Assembly: GCF_001429545.1 (NCBI RefSeq)
Contig: NZ_LMSP01000002.1
Location: forward strand, 62,001-126,000
Length of the DNA: 64,000 bases
Direction of reading: 5' to 3'
Source of the DNA: Paenibacillus sp. Soil787
GTDB lineage: Bacteria > Bacillota > Bacilli > Paenibacillales > NBRC-103111
This document shows positions 34,553-43,169 of this stretch, piece by piece. The translations under genes and the position numbers were made by a program. The notes beneath the pieces were generated by a model. The model was not told the DNA's origin. It saw only the letters and a list, made by a program, of their open reading frames with translations, and made no database searches. How positions within the stretch are numbered: the stretch's first letter is position 1; every line of letters starts with the position of its first letter.

Positions 34553-35361
34553 TTATGGGGAAGAACACGGCCTTTTCCATAAGGGATACACATGGGTGTA
34601 CGGAAGATAGGATCAGGCGCAACGTTGCATTTCATATCGAACACATCTAGAAGCAGCTGCTCGTTCACAATGTCTTCCGGCTTGCCTTCCGCATAAACCG
34701 AACTATCCTTAATGGCAACGATGTGATGGGCATAACGGCAGGCCAAATTGATGTCATGCAGCACCATCACGATCGTGCGTTGTTCGTTCTCATTCAGCTC
34801 GAAGAGTAAGTCCAGAACTTCAATCTGATGGGTTAAGTCCAGATAGGTCGTAGGCTCATCCAAAAGCAGTGTAGGTGTGTCCTGCGCCAGTGTCATGGCG
34901 ATCCATGCTCTTTGGCGCTGCCCGCCAGATAAGGAATCCACACTGCGGTCTGCGTATGTGAGCATATTTGTAAGCTCGAGGGCCTGCATCACTTTGCTCT
35001 CATCTTCCGATGACCACTGCTGCAGCCAACTTTGATAAGGGTAGCGTCCTTGCTTCACGAGCTGTCGTACGGTAAGCCCTTCGGGCACGGAAGGTCCTTG
35101 TGGGAGGATGGCCATTTTCCGTGCTACCTCTTTGGTTGAGAGCTTGGCGATTTCCGTGCTATCCAGTAGGATTGCGCCCGATTTCGGTTTCAGCAGTCTA
35201 GCAAGGGAGCGCAGAAGTGTTGATTTCCCACAACCATTGCTGCCAATAAATACGGTGATTTTGCCTTTAGGTATTTGTAAATTCAAGCTGTGGAAGATGG
35301 TCGTCTCTCCATATGTTAATTGAAGGGATTGTGCTTCCAGTGCTTTTTCCAGAGTGGGCAT
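34549..35361 (-). CDS. Siderophore/iron ABC transporter ATP-binding protein (FecE/FhuC-like)
   Basis: A 270-residue ATPase. Walker A is GSNGCGKST, the signature is [15 protein letters not shown], Walker B is [15 protein letters not shown] and the switch His is in [16 protein letters not shown]. It resembles FecE/FhuC/YusV ATPases, which power ferric-siderophore or haem import. It is last in the permease-permease-ATPase set and shares the Fur-type control region with the binding protein. Substrate unknown. Confidence 0.92.
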   Translation of the reverse strand: MPTLEKALEAQSLQLTYGETTIFHSLNLQIPKGKITVFIGSNGCGKSTLLRSLARLLKPKSGAILLDSTEIAKLSTKEVARKMAILPQGPSVPEGLTVRQLVKQGRYPYQSWLQQWSSEDESKVMQALELTNMLTYADRSVDSLSGGQRQRAWIAMTLAQDTPTLLLDEPTTYLDLTHQIEVLDLLFELNENEQRTIVMVLHDINLACRYAHHIVAIKDSSVYAEGKPEDIVNEQLLLDVFDMKCNVAPDPIFRTPMCIPYGKGRVLPHK

Positions 35362-35394
35362 AGGTCTGTTCTCCTTTAAGTAAAACCGCTGTTG

Positions 35395-36444
35395 TTAACC
35401 GCGATTTCTACTGCGATATAGCACATAGATGAAGATAGGGGCTCCGATAGCTGCTGTGAAAACACCTGCTGGAATATCGAGCGGTTTGAATAAGAAGCGT
35501 CCTGCTAGATCAGCTAACAGCAAAAGCAGGGAACCAGTCAAAGCGGACACAGGGATAAGCGCGCCGAAGCTTGGACCTACGAATTTACGGGAAATGTGCG
35601 GAGCCATGAGACCAATGAAATTGATCGCACCTCCGAAAGCAACAGCAGCTCCAGATAGCGCAACGCTAAGGATGATCAATAAGAAGCGTTGACGCCCAAC
35701 GTTGCTCCCAACACTACGGGCTATATCTTCACCCAACGACTGAATCGTAATGTGCCGTGCATACAAGAAAATGATAGGAATTAACAGCGAGACCCATGGT
35801 AAGAGCGGGTAAACCGCTTTTTTCCAGGAAACTCCGTAAATACTGCCTGTCATAAAGGTCAGAGATTGATTGGCCAGAATAATCGGTCCGGAAAGCAGCA
35901 TGAGATAGGAGAGAGCACTCATCGCAGCTGTAAGTCCCGTCCCAATCAGGACAAGCCGCAGAGGTGTGATCCCATTTTTCCATGAGAGTGAATAGACCAG
36001 TAATGTTGCGGCGAAAGCGCCAATAATAGCGGCAACTGGCAGCCAGTGAATACTGATTTTATCTGAGAAAAAAAAGAAAAAAGAAACAGCTCCAAGCGTA
36101 GCCCCGCCTGTTGTGCCAATCGTATCCGGTGAGGTTAATGGATTTCGTACAATGCCTTGCAGGATAGCTCCTGCTACACCAAGCGATGCACCAATCAAGA
36201 CAGCAACAATGACTCTGGGTAGACGCAAAGTCCTGACGATCATCGTGTTTGGATCAGTCCCGAAACCAAAAACAGCGCGAATAACTTCAGCAGGTTTGAT
36301 ATAGATACTTCCTATTCCTGTACTCAGAGTCATCACGATGATGACGGCAAGGAGCAGAAAAAGTGAAACAATCAGAGATTTCTTACTGATCAGATATGAG
36401 AAGCCTTTGTTTCGAAAGGTCAAATAACGATGGGAATGACTCAT
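35395..36444 (-). CDS. FecCD-family iron-siderophore permease (subunit 2)
   Basis: A 349-residue membrane protein with about nine or ten helices, of the BtuC/FecCD family. Seen: RLPRVIVAVLIGASLGVAGA and QGIVRNPLTSPDTIGTTGGA, both classic FecCD blocks, and a C-terminal FIGLMAPHISRKFVG, which contacts the ATPase. Its start overlaps the end of the other permease by four bases (ATGA). Works as a heterodimer with that subunit. Confidence 0.93.
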   Translation of the reverse strand: MSHSHRYLTFRNKGFSYLISKKSLIVSLFLLLAVIIVMTLSTGIGSIYIKPAEVIRAVFGFGTDPNTMIVRTLRLPRVIVAVLIGASLGVAGAILQGIVRNPLTSPDTIGTTGGATLGAVSFFFFFSDKISIHWLPVAAIIGAFAATLLVYSLSWKNGITPLRLVLIGTGLTAAMSALSYLMLLSGPIILANQSLTFMTGSIYGVSWKKAVYPLLPWVSLLIPIIFLYARHITIQSLGEDIARSVGSNVGRQRFLLIILSVALSGAAVAFGGAINFIGLMAPHISRKFVGPSFGALIPVSALTGSLLLLLADLAGRFLFKPLDIPAGVFTAAIGAPIFIYVLYRSRNRG

Positions 36445-37472
36445 TTCAGAAGCCCCCCTTTGCGAGCGATGTAGATGAAGAAGGGTACTCCGAGAATGGC
36501 TGTCGCTACACCGACATGAACTTCCTTAGGCATAACAATGAAACGAGCTATGATGTCAGCTCCAACTAAAAGAATGCCGCCTAGAACCGCGCAATACGGA
36601 ATGACCCAGCGATAATCGATTCCAACAAGAAAGCGAACGATATGCGGAATGATGATGCCTACGAAAACAATCGGTCCCGCAACAGCAACAGAGCCTCCGG
36701 CAAGAATGACAATCACAACTGTGGCAATGAATTTCACATATACAGTCCGTTGTCCAAGCCCTTTGGCTACATCATCCCCCATAGATAATATGTTGACGTG
36801 CGGCGATAAGAAGATAGCACCAATCCAAGCGATTAGTATATAAGGGTAAACAGATTGGAACATGGCCATGGTCCGTCCTTCGACAGAACCGACAAGCCAG
36901 TATAAGACCTGGTCAAAGGCTTTACCGTTTCCAAGCAAAATGCCTTGTGTTAGTGAAGCGAAAAATGCCGTCATTGCTGAGCCTGCTAGTGTAATTTTCA
37001 TTGGCGTTAAGCCGTCGCGGCCTAAGGAACCGAGTCCATAAACAAGGGCAGAGCTGAATGCAGCACCAAGAAATGCAATCCAAGTAAACTGTGTAAGGCT
37101 GGAAACATTAAAAAATCCAACGGATAACACGATGGCAAAGGCAGCGCCTGAATTAATGCCGAACATACTTGGAGAAGCCAGTGGATTCCGTGTAATAGCT
37201 TGCATAAGTGCGCCTGCAATAGCCAAGCTTCCTCCTACAAGAGCGGCTATTAAGGCTCTTGGGATGCGTACAGTTTGGATGATGATAGCCTCGTTTGTTG
37301 GATTGGCGGCTTGCGCAAAGGAGGAGGTAATTTGAGCCCATGAATACGTATGTAGTCCGAACATAACGCTGCTGATCATCATTGCAGCCAGCATGCAGCA
37401 AGCTGCGAGTAATCCAAAACTTTTATAGAAATGGTGGAGACGTTCTTTGCTTGAATAGCTTGAATTGTTCAT
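36441..37472 (-). CDS. FecCD-family iron-siderophore permease (subunit 1)
   Basis: A 343-residue BtuC/FecCD-type membrane protein. Seen: RIPRALIAALVGGSLAIAGA, QAITRNPLASPSMFGINSGA and FVGIIIPHIVRFLVG. It is the first gene of the minus-strand permease-permease-ATPase operon and is divergent from the binding-protein gene; the 180-base gap holds two perfect Fur-type palindromes. Confidence 0.93.
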   Translation of the reverse strand: MNNSSYSSKERLHHFYKSFGLLAACCMLAAMMISSVMFGLHTYSWAQITSSFAQAANPTNEAIIIQTVRIPRALIAALVGGSLAIAGALMQAITRNPLASPSMFGINSGAAFAIVLSVGFFNVSSLTQFTWIAFLGAAFSSALVYGLGSLGRDGLTPMKITLAGSAMTAFFASLTQGILLGNGKAFDQVLYWLVGSVEGRTMAMFQSVYPYILIAWIGAIFLSPHVNILSMGDDVAKGLGQRTVYVKFIATVVIVILAGGSVAVAGPIVFVGIIIPHIVRFLVGIDYRWVIPYCAVLGGILLVGADIIARFIVMPKEVHVGVATAILGVPFFIYIARKGGLLK

Positions 37473-37543
37473 GAATGAGTGCCTGCTTCCTTAAGTGCTG
37501 CTTCATTTATTTTAATGAGTCTGATTAGCGAAGTCAACGAATA

Positions 37544-37558
37544 TGATAATCATTATCA
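37544..37558. promoter_or_regulatory. Fur box 1
   Basis: TGATAATCATTATCA, a perfect 7-1-7 inverted repeat identical to the Bacillus Fur core, in the gap between the divergent importer genes. Confidence 0.88.
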
Positions 37559-37565
37559 ACTTAGA

Positions 37566-37595
37566 TTGACATCCAGGAGATATATTTAGTAGTAT
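37566..37595 (+). promoter_or_regulatory. Sigma-A-type promoter of the binding-protein gene
   Basis: TTGACA (37566-37571), 18-base spacer, TAGTAT (37590-37595), lying between the two Fur boxes and 58 bases before the start codon. Confidence 0.6.
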
Positions 37596-37606
37596 GTGAT
37601 AGGTAA

Positions 37607-37621
37607 TGATAATCGTTATCA
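37607..37621. promoter_or_regulatory. Fur box 2
   Basis: TGATAATCGTTATCA, again a perfect 7-1-7 palindrome, just downstream of the -10 element; Fur bound here would block transcription. Confidence 0.88.
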
Positions 37622-37652
37622 TCAATTGACTGCTTGGAGGGAACTCATTTAT

Positions 37653-38648
37653 ATGTTTGGAAAAAGAAATCGTCAACAAGGAAGAGCCTGGGCTCTTATT
37701 GCAATTATGTTTGTTTTATCTGTTGTTTTGACAGCTTGTGGAGAGAAGCCAAGTTCACAGCCTTCGGCATCTGCAGCACCTCAAGTATCAACGAAGGCGG
37801 ATAGCCCTCGAACTATTAAACATGCTATGGGAGAAACGGCCGTACCGGCGAACCCGAAGCGTGTTGTCATTTTGACCAATGAAGGAACGGAAGCGCTTCT
37901 TGCGTTAGGCATCAAACCGGTTGGTGCGGTTGAGTCTTATTATGGAACATGGTTTGATCATATTAAAGCTGATATGCAGGGTGTGACGACAGTCGGCGGT
38001 GAATCACAGCCGAATTTGGAGTTGATCGCATCGCTTAAACCCGATTTAATCATTGGCAATAAGATGCGTCATGAGAAAGTCTACGATCAATTAAAAGCCA
38101 TTGCTCCAACGGTCTACTCGGAGACACTGCGCGGTGAGTGGAAAAATAACTTCAGCTTATATGCCGATACGTTAAATAAAAAAGCCGAGGGTGATAAAGT
38201 CATCGCAGCTTTCGATAAACGCATTGAGGATTTCAAAAGCAAAGCCGGCGATAAGCTGAAAGAGAAAGTGGCTGTTGTCCGTTTTATGGGTGGCAAAACC
38301 AGATACTATTACGGCAATATGTTCTCGGGTGTTATTTTTAAACAAATCGGTATCGTTCGTTCAGATGCAAAGAGTGATGAGAAATCATTCGAGGACATTA
38401 CCAAGGAGCGTCTAACGGAGCTTGATGCTGCGGATAAAGTGTTTTATTTTACCTATGAGACCGGTGATGGCAAGGGGACCAAGCAAGAGCAGGAATGGAT
38501 GAATGACCCCCTCTGGAAAAATCTTAAAGTGGTTAAAGAAAATAAGTTAATCAAAGTGAACGATGCGACTTGGAATACAGCCGGCGGTGTCAAAGCGGCT
38601 AACATTATGCTGGATGATTTGTATAATTTATATCAAGTGAAGCCTTAA
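37653..38648 (+). CDS. Iron-siderophore ABC transporter binding lipoprotein (FecB-like)
   Basis: A 331-residue lipoprotein. The signal peptide ends at the lipobox LTAC (Cys 29), followed by a Ser/Pro/Ala linker and a periplasmic-binding type III fold: RVVILTNEGTEALLALGIKP, LELIASLKPDLIIGNK and NTAGGVKAANIMLDDLYNL. Start chosen at ATG 37653 with GGAGGG upstream; the open frame to 37596 crosses Fur box 2. It captures a ferric siderophore outside the cell for the divergent permease/ATPase set. Confidence 0.92.
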   Translation: MFGKRNRQQGRAWALIAIMFVLSVVLTACGEKPSSQPSASAAPQVSTKADSPRTIKHAMGETAVPANPKRVVILTNEGTEALLALGIKPVGAVESYYGTWFDHIKADMQGVTTVGGESQPNLELIASLKPDLIIGNKMRHEKVYDQLKAIAPTVYSETLRGEWKNNFSLYADTLNKKAEGDKVIAAFDKRIEDFKSKAGDKLKEKVAVVRFMGGKTRYYYGNMFSGVIFKQIGIVRSDAKSDEKSFEDITKERLTELDAADKVFYFTYETGDGKGTKQEQEWMNDPLWKNLKVVKENKLIKVNDATWNTAGGVKAANIMLDDLYNLYQVKP

Positions 38649-38653
38649 AATGA

Positions 38654-38690
38654 AGGGACTGCTTATTATGAGCAGTCCTTTATGTTTTTT
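38654..38690 (+). terminator. Rho-independent terminator
   Basis: AGGACTGCT-TATTATG-AGCAGTCCT-type stem followed by TTATGTTTTTTT after the binding-protein gene. Confidence 0.82.
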
Positions 38691-39320
38691 TGGGGAGCTG
38701 TTTTTTGATGAAATGGAGAACTAGAAAGGCATGTAGCATATATGACATTTTTTGCAAGATTCGCGTGGATACCTCAGATTAGCATTTGATATAGAGCTGA
38801 GAGCGCCGAAGTGGCGCTTAAAGCTGTTATTTCGTATAAACGTTGAGTGCGAGGACAGGTAGATAATCAAGAATAGGTTCACTGGTGAGTGAACATTAAT
38901 TGTTTGATCTGTTGTAAACCATGTGACGTGCTCTGTTATTGGAGGGTATAGTGAAAAGTTTGGTGCGAGGGCAGGTAAATAGAAAATAGGAATCTGTTCA
39001 AAATACTGATAAACAGCTGGTCAAATCCAACTCTGTGGAGTGATTTCGGACATATAAGCTGCTAAACTGCGGATCATAGGGAACGAGCAGCCGCTATTTC
39101 GGTGATTATGCCGATGCCGGACTAATACGCGGAACGTGGGAGCGTTATTTTGGTGTTTTTCCGGTTTTTACACCTCGAAAGCGGGAAATAGAGGCTCCTC
39201 GTTCCGCGAAAACGTGAAATACACGGTTTTGAGCAAAATAAGGCTTCTACGTTCCGCGAAAATCTGGTGATACCAGTTGCGGGTTATGCTGTTTATACTC
39301 ATCCATTAGCATAAAAATAA
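38691..39320. other. Intergenic stretch without recognisable gene
   Basis: About 630 bases with no credible frame. The right half holds four related 25-base words in two orientations (see the repeat at 39079-39258). The left half is featureless to me. Confidence 0.6.
39079..39258. repeat. Four related 25-bp words, two direct and two inverted
   Basis: GGGAACGAGCAGCCGCTATT at 39079 and CGGAACGTGGGAGCGTTATT at 39130 read forward. GGCTCCTCGTTCCGCG (39193-39208) and GGCTTCTACGTTCCGCG (39242-39258) are their reverse complements, with the linked AAATAGA/AAAATAA preserved. The set can fold as nested hairpins. Confidence 0.7.
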
Positions 39321-39321
39321 A

Positions 39322-39365
39322 AGGCATCTTCAAGTAGATAACTACTTTAAAGAGGCCCTTTTTTA
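39322..39365 (-). terminator. Terminator of the minus-strand SASP gene
   Basis: Imperfect inverted repeat GGCATCTTCAAGTAG...CTACTTTAAAGAGGCC; on the minus strand it precedes a short T-run. It ends 24 bases from the SASP stop. Confidence 0.55.
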
Positions 39366-39387
39366 AACGTAAGTATAGGGGAAACTG

Positions 39388-39627
39388 TTATCTGCTGAAT
39401 TTACCGGCTGCGCCGCCAGCAAGTTGCTGTTCAGCAATTTGCACGAGACGACGAGTGATGTTACCACCGATTGCTCCTGTATCACGAGAAGCCATGTAGC
39501 CGTAGTATCCGTCTTGAGGAATTTGGATGCCCAATTCTTGAGCAACTTCAAATTTCAATTGGTCTAGTGCTTGGTTAGCTTGTGGAACAACGAGTTGGTT
39601 GCTGCTACGAGATTGTCCTGATGCCAT
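39388..39627 (-). CDS. Alpha/beta-type small acid-soluble spore protein
   Basis: A 79-residue DNA-binding spore protein that coats forespore DNA and is cut by Gpr at germination. Seen: ALDQLKFEVAQELGI, with the germination protease site near ELGI, and GAIGGNITRRLVQIAEQQL, the DNA-contact helix. A Gly/Ala-rich C-terminus follows. Ribosome site GGAGGTGA and a sigma-G-like promoter lie upstream. A second copy is at 46256-46483. Confidence 0.96.
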   Translation of the reverse strand: MASGQSRSSNQLVVPQANQALDQLKFEVAQELGIQIPQDGYYGYMASRDTGAIGGNITRRLVQIAEQQLAGGAAGKFSR

Positions 39628-39649
39628 CTGATATCACCTCCAGTAATGG

Positions 39650-39679
39650 TAGTATAATCTTCTTTAGGAATTATACTCA
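39650..39679 (-). promoter_or_regulatory. Sigma-G-like promoter of the SASP gene
   Basis: On the minus strand: TGAGTA (-35), 17-base spacer, TATACTA (-10). Against the sigma-G consensus TGAATA-N17-CATACTA this is 5/6 and 6/7. Confidence 0.68.
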
Positions 39680-39785
39680 TCTTTCGAACTGGAAATTATC
39701 GCCAAAATAAAAAACCTTAAAAGCAGGAACTCACAGTCTTTGCTATAATGAGAAAACCGAATAAATGGGAGCGGAGGCAGGAGTT

Positions 39786-40283
39786 ATGTTGGATATATCC
39801 ATAAAGGGCTGGTCCCTAGATAAGGATTTACAAATTATTCAGGCAGATGTCCTCATGGCGGTGGACGATAGTATCATTATTGAAGAGCCACTGTGTGTAG
39901 ATGTGGGGCTACCAGCGTTCCTGTACAGTGCCCTGCATGATACGGCACCGAATCGTTTTGCGCCAGCAGATCAATGGGAGCGAATGCCGTTCTTTGTATG
40001 CGGCTGCGGAGATCCGGAATGCAGAGGTTTTTCGTTCGTTGTCCGTCATTTGGCGGATGAACAAGTGGAACTCGCATCCGTTGAGGAGCGTTCTAATGGA
40101 ACGTACCGCGAGCTTGAAACGCATGTGATTCCAAGCTTGGAGTACAGCAAGAAGGTTTTGGCGGTAGGGGAGACTTATCTTGCATTTATTAAAGATTTGG
40201 ACTATCGGCCTTATTTCGGTGATACAGTAAAAGTTGTCGAAGATCTTGTACATCAAATACATCAACAATTACGGAGTGAATAA
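39786..40283 (+). CDS. Hypothetical protein with CxCxDPxC motif
   Basis: A 165-residue soluble protein with no recognised family. It carries FFVCGCGDPECRGF in the middle, a likely metal-binding knuckle, then beta strands and helices. Start chosen at ATG 39786, eight bases after GGAGG; ATG 39765 lies upstream of that site. It is followed after one base by the RNase H gene, whose ribosome site overlaps its stop, so the two are probably co-translated. Confidence 0.65.
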   Translation: MLDISIKGWSLDKDLQIIQADVLMAVDDSIIIEEPLCVDVGLPAFLYSALHDTAPNRFAPADQWERMPFFVCGCGDPECRGFSFVVRHLADEQVELASVEERSNGTYRELETHVIPSLEYSKKVLAVGETYLAFIKDLDYRPYFGDTVKVVEDLVHQIHQQLRSE

Positions 40284-40284
40284 G

Positions 40285-40932
40285 ATGGCAGCAGTGAAAT
40301 ATTATGTTGTTTGGGTGGGACATCAACCGGGAATCTACCGGACGTGGGCAGATTGTCAGGCGCAGACCAAAGGTTATCCGCAAGCTAGATTTAAATCGTA
40401 TGAATCAGAGCTGGAAGCACGTCAGGCCCTAGAGAAGGGGTGGCAGAAGTCGCTGAATTTCTCTGGAAATGGGGGGACATCCGCGACTTCTAAGGGGAAG
40501 TCTGCTACCCCTGAGACAGCTCCAGAAGTCGACTATAACAGTATCTCTGTCGATGTTGGCTGTTCCGGGAATCCAGGAATTGTTGAATATAAGGGTGTCG
40601 ACACGAAGACTGGCGAGATTATTTTCTATCAAGGTCCAATCTCCAAAGGAACGAATAATTTAGGTGAGTTTCTTGCTATCGTTCACGGGCTCGCTTATTT
40701 GCAGAAGCAAGGCAGTAACAAAACCATTTATACGGATTCGGTCACAGCTTTGAGCTGGATACGTAAAAAGGAGGTTTCCACGAATCTGGTTAGGGATGCT
40801 TCCACAGAAGAAATTTGGACATTAGTGGATCGGGCGTTGAAATGGCTCAAAACGAACACGTATACCAATAAAATTGTAAAGTGGGATACGCGGAAATGGG
40901 GAGAAATCAAGGCTGATTTTGGGCGGAAATGA
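40285..40932 (+). CDS. RNase H with N-terminal viroplasmin-like domain
   Basis: A 215-residue protein. The N-terminal 50 residues (KYYVVWVGHQPGIYRTWADC and GYPQARFKSYESELEARQAL) form a caulimovirus viroplasmin-like RNA/DNA-hybrid-binding domain. The C-terminal RNase H fold has catalytic candidates Asp in SVDVGCSGNPG, Glu in GTNNLGEFLAIVHG, Asp in IYTDSVTALSWI and Asp in KWDTRKWGEIKADFGRK. It degrades RNA in RNA-DNA hybrids. Start at ATG 40285 overlapped by GGAGTGA. In line with the architecture of eukaryotic-type RNase H1. Confidence 0.87.
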   Translation: MAAVKYYVVWVGHQPGIYRTWADCQAQTKGYPQARFKSYESELEARQALEKGWQKSLNFSGNGGTSATSKGKSATPETAPEVDYNSISVDVGCSGNPGIVEYKGVDTKTGEIIFYQGPISKGTNNLGEFLAIVHGLAYLQKQGSNKTIYTDSVTALSWIRKKEVSTNLVRDASTEEIWTLVDRALKWLKTNTYTNKIVKWDTRKWGEIKADFGRK

Positions 40933-41031
40933 GTGAATGTGCCTTATTTCGGATTTGATATTGTCAAAGGCGGAGTGTTAGTGCTGGCTTTGGCCATTAC
41001 TTTCGTTCATTTGAATCGACGTAAAGCCTAA
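40933..41031 (+). CDS. Small membrane peptide (32 aa)
   Basis: A GTG-started frame directly after the RNase H stop: 32 residues with a hydrophobic helix (GVLVLALAITFVHL) and a basic end (NRRKA). GGCGGAAA upstream may act as ribosome site. Position right after an upstream gene suggests coupling; short length leaves doubt. Confidence 0.4.
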   Translation: MNVPYFGFDIVKGGVLVLALAITFVHLNRRKA

Positions 41032-41152
41032 AGAGGTAAGTATTGGTATTACATTGACGCGTTATCACACTAAAGAAAGAAATTTTACGAGAAGTGTGGT
41101 ATGATAGATTCATTATTTTCATATATGAAATGAAATCTAGGAGGAATATAGA

Positions 41153-42838
41153 ATGGCACATCCGAAACAGCGCAGTGACATGATTAAAAAAGGATTCGAC
41201 CGCGCTCCACACCGCAGCTTGCTGCGTGCAGCCGGCGTTAAAGAAGAAGATTTCGGCAAGCCGTTTATTGCGGTTTGTAACTCTTATATAGACATTATTC
41301 CTGGACACGTTCACTTGCAAGAATTTGGTAAGCTCGTGAAGGAAGCGATTCGCGAAGCTGGCGGTGTTCCTTTCGAATTCAACACCATTGGTGTTGACGA
41401 TGGTATTGCGATGGGGCATATTGGTATGCGTTATTCCTTGCCAAGCCGTGAGATTATTGCGGATTCCTTGGAAACGGTTGTTAATGCACACTGGTTCGAC
41501 GGAATGGTCTGTATTCCTAACTGTGATAAAATTACACCTGGAATGATCATGGGGGCCCTCCGCGTTAACATCCCAACGATGTTAGTAAGCGGCGGTCCGA
41601 TGAAAGCCGGTAAAGATAAAAACGGTAAATCGATTTCCCTTTCCTCCGTATTCGAAGGCGTAGGTGCTTTCCAAGCTGGTAAATTAGATGAAGCTGGCTT
41701 AGAAGAGTTAGAGCAATACGGTTGTCCGACATGCGGATCTTGTTCCGGTATGTTTACAGCGAACTCCATGAACTGTTTGGCTGAAGGCCTTGGCCTGGCT
41801 ATGCCGGGTAACGGGACAATTCTGGCTGTTGCGGAAGAGCGTAAGCAATTCGTGAAAGATTGTGCGAAACAACTGATGGTCCTGATTGAAAAAGACATCA
41901 AGCCTCGTGATATCGTTACGATCGAAGCGATCGATAACGCATTTGCTCTCGACATGGCAATGGGTGGTTCCACGAACACAGTTCTTCACACACTTGCTAT
42001 TGCGCACGAAGCTGGTATACACTATCCGATTTACCGTATTAATGAAGTGGCAGAACGCGTACCTCACCTAGCTAAAATCGCTCCGGCTTCCGATTACCAT
42101 ATTGAAGATGTGCACTTGGCAGGCGGTGTGAGCGCGGTAATTAATGAGCTGCTCAAAAAACCGGGCGCTTTCAACGGTGACTGTCTTTCCGTAACAGCGC
42201 AGACGCTTCGCGAGAATGTAGCTGGCCGCGAAATCCAAAACACAGACGTGATCCGACCGCTTAGCAACCCGCATAGTGAAAGAGGCGGACTTGCTGTTCT
42301 GTTTGGTAACCTCGCTCCTGAAGGCAGTATCGTTAAAGTTGGCGCTGTTGATAAATCCGTTGGCGGACGTCACGTTGGTCCAGCTATTTGCTTCAACTCG
42401 CAAGATGAAGCTCTATACGGCATTGCCAATGGCCAAGTGAAAGAAGGCCACGTTGTGGTCATCCGATATGAAGGTCCGAAGGGTGGACCTGGTATGCCAG
42501 AAATGCTAGCTCCTACTTCCCAAATTGTAGGTATGGGTCTTGGCGCGAAGGTTGCGTTAATTACGGACGGACGTTTCTCCGGCGCATCCCGCGGAATTTC
42601 GATCGGTCATATCTCGCCGGAAGCGGCTGAGGGCGGACCTCTTGCTTTCGTACAAGATGGCGACATCATTGATGTGGACATGGACGGCCGCAAAATCGAA
42701 CTGCAAATCAGCGATGAAGAATTCGCGAAACGCCACGAGAGTTGGACAGAGTTCCAACCGAAAATCCAAACCGGATATTTGGCGCGTTATACGAAAATGG
42801 TGACAAATGCTAGCGCAGGCGCCATTCTGAAATTTTAA
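41153..42838 (+). CDS. ilvD: Dihydroxy-acid dehydratase
   Basis: A 561-residue Fe-S dehydratase that makes the 2-keto acids of valine and isoleucine synthesis. Cluster Cys candidates are in FVAVCNSY-like [18 protein letters not shown] and [25 protein letters not shown]-like [21 protein letters not shown] near the C-terminus is the family end block. Ribosome site TAGGAGG. It stands alone rather than with ilvBHC, with its own terminator. No T-box or other leader was seen upstream. Confidence 0.96.
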   Translation: MAHPKQRSDMIKKGFDRAPHRSLLRAAGVKEEDFGKPFIAVCNSYIDIIPGHVHLQEFGKLVKEAIREAGGVPFEFNTIGVDDGIAMGHIGMRYSLPSREIIADSLETVVNAHWFDGMVCIPNCDKITPGMIMGALRVNIPTMLVSGGPMKAGKDKNGKSISLSSVFEGVGAFQAGKLDEAGLEELEQYGCPTCGSCSGMFTANSMNCLAEGLGLAMPGNGTILAVAEERKQFVKDCAKQLMVLIEKDIKPRDIVTIEAIDNAFALDMAMGGSTNTVLHTLAIAHEAGIHYPIYRINEVAERVPHLAKIAPASDYHIEDVHLAGGVSAVINELLKKPGAFNGDCLSVTAQTLRENVAGREIQNTDVIRPLSNPHSERGGLAVLFGNLAPEGSIVKVGAVDKSVGGRHVGPAICFNSQDEALYGIANGQVKEGHVVVIRYEGPKGGPGMPEMLAPTSQIVGMGLGAKVALITDGRFSGASRGISIGHISPEAAEGGPLAFVQDGDIIDVDMDGRKIELQISDEEFAKRHESWTEFQPKIQTGYLARYTKMVTNASAGAILKF

Positions 42839-42852
42839 TTTATATGAAAAAG

Positions 42853-42886
42853 GAGTCTTGCCATAAGTGGCGAGACTCTTTTTTTG
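42853..42886 (+). terminator. Rho-independent terminator
   Basis: GAGTCTTGCC-ATAAGT-GGCGAGACTC followed by seven T, after ilvD. Confidence 0.88.
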
Positions 42887-42989
42887 TTTGGGGAAAATTG
42901 CTGTTGTTTGCTCAATTTTTGTGTACGACCAATACGCAAAGTAGCAAGTGCAAAATGTGCAGCAAATTATGTTTTGCATCCCATTTTGA

Positions 42990-43130
42990 GTAGAAGAGAT
43001 GCATTTCATACATCAAATTTTTATGATTTTGCTCAAAACGGCAAGTGTTGGAAGATTTAACTGCACTTTTTACATGATCTTACCTGAAATCGTCAATTTG
43101 ACAGGAATTAGCTGCACTTTTTACATCAAA
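42990..43130. repeat. Short degenerate direct repeat in the ilvD-permease gap
   Basis: CTGCACTTTTTACAT occurs at 43061-43075 and 43112-43126, with a third weaker match (GATGCATTTCATACATCAAA) at about 42996-43015. Otherwise the roughly 290-base gap shows no gene. Confidence 0.55.
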
Positions 43131-43169
43131 CCATAATTTTCTCCAATCGATGGGTTCCAAAATCTCCTT

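Noticed and set aside
42839..43169. Riboswitch or leader for ilvD or the permease
   Set aside because: No recognisable aptamer or T-box sequence; only a terminator and short repeats.
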